Below, piece by piece: positions 53,801 through 61,700 of a stretch of 64,000 nucleotides of DNA. How positions within the stretch are numbered: the stretch's first letter is position 1; the number at the start of each line of letters is the position of its first letter. The DNA comes from Pseudomonas capsici. Lineage in GTDB: Bacteria > Pseudomonadota > Gammaproteobacteria > Pseudomonadales > Pseudomonadaceae. The notes beneath the pieces are model-generated. The model had not been told where the DNA came from and searched no databases. It saw nothing but the letters and a program-made list of their open reading frames with translations. The stretch covers positions 603,649 to 667,648 of the forward strand of contig NZ_JAFGZD010000001.1 in assembly GCF_017165765.1 (NCBI RefSeq), read 5' to 3'. Position numbers and translations under genes: made by a program.

Positions 53801-53851
53801 CTGCTGCAGCTCTTCAAGCGCGCAACGAAGGCTTTTCATCATGGCCACTGA
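50801..53851 (+). CDS. pseC: RND efflux pump, inner-membrane subunit (PseC-like)
   Basis: The 1016-residue protein has the AcrB/HAE1 layout: TM1 (IRFPVPAIMLFILLGVLGF), a large periplasmic loop, TM2-6 containing the proton-relay Asp pair in ALIIGILVDDAIVEVENI, a second loop, and TM7-12 with LLMLMGIVTKNSILLVDYAI. It uses proton motive force to export amphiphiles. With dat, a LysE exporter and a lipopeptide NRPS adjacent and a syr-syp-like box before the operon, the likely cargo is the lipopeptide. The family is certain; cargo is inference. CrpE is the P. corrugata counterpart by position. Confidence 0.9.
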   Translation: MTLSSLSIRFPVPAIMLFILLGVLGFIGLQRLGIQDFPDLDLPTVTISASLEGAAPEQLETEVARKLEDRLSSLRLLKHVTTTITSGSVQINVSFAIEKDGNEALNEVRNVVDSAMAELPASLDTPSVSRMTIHDTPVLTYVIDAPGMDEEALSWFVDNELSKHLQEVKGVAQVLRVGGVEREVQVDLDPTMMAGLGLGVAAVETQLKAMEIDNSGGMAELGGARMAVRTLGGIEDPQALGAVDVPTGDGRSFALRQLATIRDHHAERHSLAFLDGKPVIGVQVIRSLGFSDVSMARGIREAVADFVARQPGISLTEISDSSASVLENYHDSMNLLYEGILLAVLVVWWFLRDPRAMLIVATALPLSIIPTFGLMYFAGFTLNTVSLLALALIIGILVDDAIVEVENIARHLRMGKSPREAAMEAADEIGLAVIATTVTLVAVFLPTAFMGGVAGKLFVQFGVTASAALLFSLMVARLLTPMMAAAFLKPVEHIEQDGWLMRRYLVWIHRSLEWRKTTMALAGLFFAGSLALIGFLPTSFLPAQDIARSTITLELPPGATLEQTASLARDASTRLKSIQGIRHIFAMAGTAGSEAGDGAAVNRATLTVELARRQDRELSQTELEARMRDALRPLPGARISVGGDGNGEKLDIVLASEDGDLLERTAQALEPQLRQLSGVGNIASSASLQAPEVQFRPDYTRAAQLGVTSQQIADTLRLATYGNYSSALGKINLSQRQVNLRVRMSPDLRGDLERIGQLRVNGRDGQVALASLGELSTGSGPAQIDRLDRQRYVTLSVELNGRSLGEVMNQARQLPGLAHLPAGVRLVEQGEVQLMSELFGSFGLTMAIGVFCIYAVLVLLFHDFLQPATILSALPLSLGGALLGLLACDLSFSLSSVIGLLMLMGIVTKNSILLVDYAILARRDFGMSRYDALLDACHKRARPILMTTIAMGAGMLPTAIGVGADPGFRQPMAVVVIGGLLTSTVLSLLVIPVIFTYVDDLLQLFKRATKAFHHGH

Positions 53852-53904
53852 CCGATCCGGATCCGCTGTTCCAATCAACGCTAAAACCGAATGAGGACAT
53901 CAAC

Positions 53905-54510
53905 ATGAGTGGTTCAATCTTTCTGACGCTGCTTGCCGTGCTCGCGGTTCCAGGCCCGACCAATTCGCTATTGTTCCAGACCGGGATGAACCGGGGTTTC
54001 AATGCGAAGTCATTGCTGTGGGTGGGGGCAGAGTGGCTGGCCTATATGATTCAGATCACGGCCTGGGGCCTGACCCTGGACCGGGTCGCCCGCGATTACC
54101 CCTGGGTGGCGACGCTCAGCAAGGCCTTTGCCGTGTGCTTCCTGTTCTATATCGCAATGAAGCTCTGGTCCATGGCGCGTGCGGCTCAACACGTCGATGA
54201 TGCGCCGGGCCTTTCACCGACAGGTCTGTTCGTTGCGACACTGACCAATCCCAAGGGATTGTTCTTCGCCTCGTTCGTGGCACCTGCCGGTACTTTCCTG
54301 AGCAGTGCGGATTACCTGGCATTCATGAGCACCTTTACCGCTGTCGTCCTGCCGGTCGGTTCGGCCTGGGTCATCTTCGGTGCCTGCTTCGGCAGCCGCT
54401 TGAGCTCTCCGCGCTCGTCGCGTCTGCTGAACAAGGGCGTTTCCATGGTGATCGGTCTGTTCGCGACTGGTCTGCTTTACAACCTGGCCTCGCATTCGTT
54501 TACCGCCTGA
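53905..54510 (+). CDS. LysE/RhtB-family amino-acid exporter
   Basis: The 201-residue inner-membrane protein has 5-6 hydrophobic segments. It carries the family start LTLLAVLAVPGPTNSLLFQT (PGPTN motif near the first helix), ALSKAFAVCFLFYIAMKLWS and TLTNPKGLFFASFVAPAG. GAGGA precedes the ATG. LysE/RhtB proteins export amino acids or homoserine lactones. Its place between the pump and the NRPS is compatible with relief of diaminobutyrate or threonine excess, but this is a guess. It may be co-transcribed with the pump (53-bp gap). Confidence 0.85.
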   Translation: MSGSIFLTLLAVLAVPGPTNSLLFQTGMNRGFNAKSLLWVGAEWLAYMIQITAWGLTLDRVARDYPWVATLSKAFAVCFLFYIAMKLWSMARAAQHVDDAPGLSPTGLFVATLTNPKGLFFASFVAPAGTFLSSADYLAFMSTFTAVVLPVGSAWVIFGACFGSRLSSPRSSRLLNKGVSMVIGLFATGLLYNLASHSFTA

Positions 54511-55255
54511 TGGGCTCTGTCCTCGTTAAGTGTTGTGGTGTCTCTGGTACAGCGCTGGTAATTCTGTGGGAGTTCGCCCGCCGCCCCGGATCCGTGCCTC
54601 CACTCAGCCTTCACCAACGTCGCGTTCTGCGGTGCTATCACGACCGCGGCAAAGAGCTTTCTGCTTTTGCTTGTGCTTTTTTGAACCGAGATAGCCCAGA
54701 CGCCGCCGATTGCGACGTAAGGGAAGGCCGAGTGGAGGTATTGCGTAGTGGGTTGCGAGGCAGGACGCCGAGCAAGCGCCGCAGGGCCATGGAAGGCCCT
54801 TCGGCGCGTACCCACGGAGCAATGCCGGAGCGCAGGGAACCCCGCCGTCAGGCGGGGCCGAACCGGAGCCCATGGTTTTCCCCTCTTTTGCCGAAACAAA
54901 AGAGGGCCGCCGTAAAGGCGGAACCGTAGAACCCGCACATACCGATAATGGATATGTCCACCGGAGCGCGTTTTACCACACGAAAAATACTTTTAATTCA
55001 TGGTCTTGCGTCTTGTTTGATGAGAGGCAGCTTGCTGGCGACAACGGTGAAGTCGCCAGCAAGCTGCCTCCCACAGTTCTATGGCGGACTTGCAAAACTT
55101 AATGCAGACAGAGTCAACTCATTCGCGAAAAGTTGCTGATATGTATCGTCTGAAATATCAGAAGCACAAATAAAAACGATCCTGCAGAAGAGGATCGGGA
55201 AGGGAGTGGCAGGCGATTGATAGTTGTTGACTAGTTAATGCCGGTATTGAACTTG
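54511..55255. other. 745-bp non-coding stretch with serial hairpins and a REP-like repeat
   Basis: No ORF here looks coding. The part 54783-54921 holds four perfect hairpins in series: AGGGCC/GGCCCT (54783-54800), CCCCGCC/GGCGGGG (54840-54857), CCCTCTTTTG/CAAAAGAGGG (54881-54906) and CCGCC/GGCGG (54907-54921). The style resembles multi-copy intergenic repeats of Pseudomonas; short ORFs over it (GSGSAPPDGGVPCAPALL-type) are probably artefacts. A separate 19-bp inverted repeat follows at 55024-55070. Confidence 0.6.
55024..55070. repeat. perfect 19-bp inverted repeat, REP-like
   Basis: GAGGCAGCTTGCTGGCGAC (55024-55042) and its exact complement (55052-55070) flank a 9-nt loop, followed by CCACAG. 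This is the Pseudomonas REP style (GAGGCAGCTTGCTGGCGA). It lies 186 bp from the 3' end of the DUF2158 gene on the opposite strand. Confidence 0.8.
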
Positions 55256-55462
55256 TTATTGAATGACTTCACTGGAAGAGTGCTGCGCGCGAACCAGTGA
55301 GTTGGCGGCGTAGAAGCCCAATATTCTTCGGCTCTTGGCCTGGTACTCACAAGCCACCAGAGGCGAGGCGGGCAGAGAGTCCGCCGCCCCGGCACTGATT
55401 ACCTGCATCTTCCTGCCTCCCGAGCGCAGACGTACGTATTCACCGGGTTCGAAGCTGTTCAT
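55256..55462 (-). CDS. small DUF2158 (YodC-like) protein
   Basis: The start at 55462 gives MNSFEPGEYVRLRSGGRKMQ, matching the YodC/DUF2158 opening; AAGGA lies 7 bases upstream on the minus strand. The longer frame (to 55522) adds 20 charged residues without support. The 68-residue protein is a compact beta-fold with a VACEYQ strand. DUF2158 proteins are of unknown function. It is divergent from the NRPS gene with the syr-syp-like box between them. Confidence 0.75.
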   Translation of the reverse strand: MNSFEPGEYVRLRSGGRKMQVISAGAADSLPASPLVACEYQAKSRRILGFYAANSLVRAQHSSSEVIQ

Positions 55463-55775
55463 GTCATCGTCCTTTTTGCGTGAAACTGCCCAAACGTTAC
55501 TTTCACGCTTGTATTCGAGCACTGCCGTGCAGGGTTGTCTGTGGTGAGAAACAGGGACAAGCCTGTCATGTTTCTTATTTGTAACTTACGTCCTGTTTCT
55601 TGTCCGGGTATCCGGTGACATACATGTACCGGAGCGCCTGATTAAAGTTCCCTCATATCTACCGAAGTCCCTGACTATTCGAGACAGAACATATGACGAT
55701 TTTTGCTGGAAACAAGGCGGTCAAGTGGGTGTTGGATCGGGTGTCCAGTTATTGCGTGACTCAAGGAGCAACTGC
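55463..55775. other. promoter region between DUF2158 and the NRPS
   Basis: About 310 bp with no coding signal. It contains the syr-syp-like box (55601-55620) and AT-rich segments around 55570-55590 and 55660-55710 that could hold promoters for both divergent genes. No -10/-35 pair could be fixed with confidence. Confidence 0.5.
55601..55620 (+). promoter_or_regulatory. syr-syp-like box upstream of the NRPS gene
   Basis: TGTCCGGGTATCCGGTGACA fits TGtCccgN6cggGaCA at 11 of 14 defined positions, with the outer TGTC and GACA arms exact. It ends 155 bp before the NRPS ATG. In P. syringae pv. syringae this element marks promoters of syringomycin and syringopeptin genes controlled by SyrF/SalA. Confidence 0.6.
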
Positions 55776-58700
55776 ATGAACCAGTCCCTTTCCGTGCCAA
55801 ACACCTATCCACTGACCGCCGCCCAGCGCGATATCTGGCTCGATCAGGCTGTAAACAGTGATATTCCTCTCTATAACCTGGTCGGTTATGCCCCGATCAA
55901 GGGCAATATCGATGGCGAGCGTCTGCAGCGGGCAGCAGCAAAACTGATTCGTCGTCACGATGCGTTGCGAATGGTGCTGTTGCAAGGGACAGGTGACGAT
56001 GGTCTGCCTGTACAGGCCTTTGTCGATCATCCATCCCTGCAGATGACGCTGCATGATTTTTCCGGGCACCAGGACCCGGACACCGCAATACGGGAATTCG
56101 TGAAAGCCCGCGGCCAGGTGCCGTTCAAGATGGACGGTTCGCCACTGGTACGCATGCAACTGCTCCGGGTCAGCGAGAACCTGAGCTGTTTTTGCCTTGA
56201 GGCCCATCACCTGGTCATCGATGGCTGGGGGATTTCGCTCCTGCTCACGGATCTGGCCGAACTCTATGAGGCAGACGATGCTGCCGACGACACGCAGGCA
56301 CCGTCCTACGTTCAATTCATTCAGGACGATATCGCCTACCGGGACTCGAAGCGTTATGCCCGTGACCAGGATTACTGGCTGAACAAGTACCAGGATGTTC
56401 CCGAACCGCTTCTGGAGCCTCGCCATCGCTCAGGTACCGGCCTGGCAGGCTCGGGCCATGTATGGCGCAGTTATCCGCCTGCATTGCTGGAGCGTATCGA
56501 TCAGGTCGCATCGCCTCTGCAGTGCTCGCGTTTTCAGGTGCTGATGGCAGCACTTTATGTGTACTTCATCCGTACATCGGGACGCGAAGAGCTGGTTCTC
56601 GGCCTGCCGATTCTCAACCGCTCCAACGCGAGTTTCCGCAAGACCATGGGACTGTTTACCCAGGTCAGTGCCGTGCGTCTGCAGTTCGATGCCGAACTGA
56701 GTTTCGGCGAGCTGGCGACTGAAATCGCCGGTGTTCTCAAACAGGATTACCGTAACCAGCGTTTCCCGCTGAGTGATATGAACCGGTCCCTGGGCCTGTT
56801 GCGCGATGGTCGGGGTCAGGTTTTCGATGTGTCGGTTTCCTATGAACTGACCGATCAACTCCTGACTTTCGATGGCGCTCCTTCCTACATCGTCAAATGC
56901 AGCAGCGGTTATGAGCAGACGCCGCTGGCCATCTATATCCGCTCCAATGCGCATACCGATGAATTCTTCCTAGACTTCATCTACAACGAAGCGTTTTTCC
57001 AGGCCGATGAGGTCGAAAGCCTCGCCGAGCGTTTCATGCACATTCTGGAGCAGGGACTGCAGGACCCGAGTCTTCAGGTGCGTGCCTTCAACCTGCCAAC
57101 GCCTGCCGAGGCCCGGTTGCTTGAAGCATGGAACCAGAACCATGAGCAGCCTGCTGCGCAGGATTATCAGACTATCCATGGCCAGTTCGAGGCGCAGGCT
57201 CAGGCCCGTCCCGATGCAGTGGCACTGCTGCATGAAGGTCAGAGTGTCACCTACGGCCAGCTCAATGCGCAGGCCAACCAGGTTGCCCATCGCCTGCGCC
57301 AGTTGGGTGCAGGCCCCGACAATCGCGTGGGGATCTGTGTCGACCGTGGCCCGCGGATGATCATCGGTCTGCTGGGCATTCTCAAGGCCGGTGCCGGTTA
57401 TGTACCGCTGGACCCGGCCTATCCCCAGGAGCGTCTGGCATTCATGCTGGAAGACAGCATGCCGCTGGCATTGTTGACCGAATCCGCACACCTGGAGCAT
57501 TTGCCGGCCCATGACATTCCACTGCTGCTTCTGGATCAGCCCGAGGCAGCCGGTATTGCCGGGCAGCCTCAGGAAAATCCGCAGGTCGCCGAGCTTGATA
57601 CAGGCCATCTGGCCTATGTGATCTATACCTCCGGTTCTACGGGACTGCCCAAGGGCGTGATGGTCGAGCACCGCAATGTCATGCGCCTGTTTTCGGCAAC
57701 CCGGGAATGGTTCGACTTCGGGACCGATGATGTCTGGGCGCTGTTTCACTCGTTCGCCTTCGACTTCTCCGTCTGGGAAATCTGGGGCGCACTGTTGCAT
57801 GGCGGCAGCCTGCTGCTGGTGCCGCAACTGACGACCCGCTCACCCGAAGCCTGTTATGAACTGCTGTGCGAGTCTGGCGTCACGGTGCTCAATCAGACGC
57901 CGAGTGCCTTCAGGCAGATCATTGCTGCCCAGGGTGAAAACCCTCGTCCTCATGCCTTGCGGCAGGTGATTTTCGGTGGTGAAGCGCTGGATACCAGCAT
58001 TCTCAAACCCTGGTATGCGCGTCAGGCGAATGCCGATACGCAACTGTTCAACATGTACGGCATTACTGAAACCACCGTACACGTGACTTGTTATCCATTG
58101 AGCAAGGCCGATGTCGAAGGTGGTGTCAGCCCCATCGGCAAGCGCATTCCAGATCTGCGCCTGTATCTGCTCGATGAGCATGGCCAGCCGGTTCCGCCGG
58201 GGGGCGTGGCTGAGTTGTATGTGGGGGGTGCTGGTGTGGCGAGGGGCTACCTGAACCGTCCCGAACTCAATACAGAGCGCTTTCTGCCTGACCCTTTCGA
58301 TGCCACCCCCCATGCCCGCATGTACCGCTCGGGCGACCTGGCACGCTGGACGAAAGACGGTAGCCTCGACTATCTCGGACGTAACGATGATCAGGTGAAA
58401 GTCCGTGGCTTCCGTATCGAGCTGGGGGAAATCGAAAACCGCCTGGCAGCCTGCGCCGGTATCCGCGAAGCAGTGGTGATTGCGCGTCAGGACGAGCCGG
58501 GCGACAAGCGTCTTGTCGGTTATGTGATACCTGAAGCCGGTCATTCACCGGCAGCGGCCGATCTTCGTGCCGAGCTGCTGGAAAACCTGGCCGATTACAT
58601 GGTGCCCACGGCCTTTGTGCTGCTGTCCGAATTCCCATTGACCACCAACGGCAAGCTCGACCGCAAGGCCCTGCCTGTACCGGACGCCGAAGCTTTCGCT

Positions 58701-61700
58701 CGACGTGAATACGAAGCACCGCAAGGCCCGGTCGAAACAACTCTGGCCGGGCTGTGGAGCGAGCTGCTGGGCGTCGAGTCCATCAGCCGTCATGACCAGT
58801 TCTTCGAGCTGGGAGGTGACTCGCTGCGGGCGGTCAAGTTGATCGAGCGCATGCGCGAAGTCGGTCTGCATGTCGATGTGCGTGTGCTGTTCGGTCAGCC
58901 CACGCTGCGAGCGCTGGCTGCAACGGCAGGTTCGGGGCGTGAAGTGGCGGTGCCGGCCAACTTTATCGAGCCGGGCGTACAGCGCATTACCCCACAGATG
59001 CTGCCGCTGGCTCGTCTGAGCCAGGAGCAGATCGATACGGTGGTGGCCGCAGTGCCCGGCGGTGTCGCCAATGTCCAGGATATCTACGCTCTGGTGCCGT
59101 TGCAGGAAGGCATTCTCTATCACTACCTGTCGACTCCCGAAGGCGATCCCTATCTGCTCCAGGGCACGCTGCGCATGGACAGTCGTGCCCACGTCGATGC
59201 CTTCGTTCAGGCATTGCAGGCCGTGGTCGCACGACACGACATCCTGCGTACCTCGATTGCCTGGGAAGGTCTGGACGAGCCGGTCCAGGTCGTCTGGCGT
59301 GAAGCGCCGCTGCGGGTTCACGAGCATGTATTGCGTGTAACCGACGGGGATATTGCCGCTCAGTTGCAGGACCAACTCGATCCGCGTCATATGCGTTTCG
59401 ATCTGCGTCAGGCACCGCTGCTGGAGCTTCATCTGGCAGAAGACTCCGCACGTGGTGGCTGGGTTGCGGTGATTCTCCTGCATCACCTGATCGACGATGC
59501 CACCTCGCTGCGCATTCTGGGTATGGAGATTCAGGCCCATATCGATGGACGAAGCGCCGAACTGGCGGCTTCCGTTCCGTATCGCAACTATGTGGCCCAA
59601 TCCCGTCTCGGCATCAGCCGCGAGGAACACGAGGCGTTCTTCAGCTCGGCTCTGGGTGATGTGAACGAGCCGACGCTGCCGTTCGGCTTGCAGGACGTGC
59701 AGGGTGACGGCATTGCCATCGAGCAGGCGGTCGTGGCGCTTGACGATCGGCTTGCTCAGCGCCTGCGTGCCCATGCCCGTGAGCTGGGCGTCAGCAATGC
59801 CAGCATTCATCACCTGGCCTGGGGTCAGGTGGTCGGTCGCTTGTCGGGGCGTGAGGATGTGGTATTCGGGACCGTGCTGATGGGCCGCATGCAAGGCGGC
59901 CAGGATGCCGAACGCGCCCTGGGGATGTTCATCAACACGCTGCCGTTGCGCGTACCGGCCCAGGGACCGAGCGTCAGGGCCGCGATCCGCACCACCCATG
60001 ACCGCCTGGCGGCCTTGCTCGGCCATGAGCATGCGCCACTGGCCCTGGCGCAACGTTGCAGTGGTGTGGCGGCGCCGACACCGCTGTTCAGTGCCTTGCT
60101 CAACTATCGCCATGCTGCGGTGGGGGCTTCTGCCGGTGAGGCCACAACCGTTCTGAAATGGGCCGGTTTCGAGCTTTCGGGCGGTGAAGAACGTACCAAC
60201 TTCCCGCTGTCGCTTTCGGTCGACGACCTGGGCGAGGCCTTCAGCCTGACCGTACAGGTCGTACCGGGGATCGGTGCCCGCCGCATCGCCGATTACATGC
60301 ATGCAGTCCTGGCCGAGCTGGCCGATGCACTTGACCGCACTGGCGAAGTCGAGCTGCAGAGTCTGGCCTACATGCCCGCTGCCGAGCGTCAGCAACTGCT
60401 GCATGGCTTCAATGCCTGTGATGAGGCATATGCCTCGGATCTGCTGGTGCATCAATTGTTCGAGACCCATGCCGAGCAGCAGCCGGATGCACTGGCGGTG
60501 ACTTTCGAGTCGCAGCGTGTGAGCTACGGTGAGTTGAATCGTCAGGCCAACCGCATTGCTCATCGTCTGCTGGAACTGGGCGTCGGTTTCGATGACCGGG
60601 TCGCCATCTGCTGCCGCCGCAGCCCGCAAATGATTGCCGGCCTGCTGGGCATTCTCAAGGCCGGGGCAGGGTATGTGCCGCTGGACCCGGATTACCCGGC
60701 AGAACGCCTCGAATACATGCTCAGAGATTCGGCTCCCAGGGTTGTGCTCAGCCAGGCCAGCGTCGCTGAATTGTTCAAGGATTCCAGCGTGCCCGGCGTG
60801 CTGCTCGACGGCCTGAGCGAAGGTGCAGAAGAATTCAGTCGTCAGCCTGATCACAATCCGGAGCTGGCCGCCCAGGGGCTTGGGCCGCAACACCTTGCCT
60901 ATGTCATTTACACCTCCGGCTCAACGGGGCAGCCCAAGGGCGTGGCGATGCCCCATGCGCCACTGGTCAACCTGATGCACTGGCAGCTTGCCGAAGGTAT
61001 CAGAAGCGGCAATCCGTCCCCGGCCACCGTGCAGTTCGCGGCCCTGGGCTTCGACGTGGCGTTCCAGGAGATCTTCAGCACTCTGTGCGCCGGTGCGCCG
61101 CTGTCATTGATTCATGCCGACACCCGACTGGACCTGCGCAAGCTGTATCTGCACCTGTGCGAGGCGCGCATCGAGCGTCTGTACCTGCCATGCATCGCCC
61201 TGCAGGCCTTGGCCGAGGCATTGATCGACTATCCGGCCCTGCGTGAGCAGACCTGTGCCTTGCGCGAGATCGTCACTGCGGGTGAGCAACTGCGCATCAC
61301 TGCACCGATCCGCGCCTTGTTCGAGCATTTGTCCGACTGCCGTCTGCATAACCATTACGGTCCGACCGAATCCCATGTCACCACTTCGTACACCCTGCCG
61401 GTGAGCGTAGCGGACTGGCCAACCTTGCCAGCCATCGGTGTACCGGTGGCCAATACCCGTATCTACCTGCTCGATGCACAGTTCCAGCCGGTGCCGGTGG
61501 GCGTTGCGGGTGAGATCTATATTGGCGGGACATGTGTGGCACGCGGCTACCTGAACCGTGACGACCTGACTGCCGAGCGTTTCCTTGTCGATCCTTTTGT
61601 CGAGAACGGTTCTGGCCGCCTGTACAAGACTGGTGACCTGGGGTGCCGAAGCGCCGATGGCGTCATCGAATACCTGGGCCGTAACGATGACCAGATCAAG

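Noticed and set aside
51608..53878. 756-codon minus-strand frame inside the RND pump gene
   Set aside because: Antisense shadow of a clearly homologous 1016-residue RND pump; composition is His/Gln-rich without motifs.
54604..54929. Small ORFs on both strands over the repeat (89 and 139 codons)
   Set aside because: They cover a string of hairpins, have extreme composition and no start signals; probably repeat artefacts.
58545..60893. 782-codon open frame on the minus strand inside the NRPS
   Set aside because: It is the antisense shadow of the NRPS reading frame. Its translation is rich in Gln/His/Arg with no domain, while the plus frame shows a full C-A-T order.
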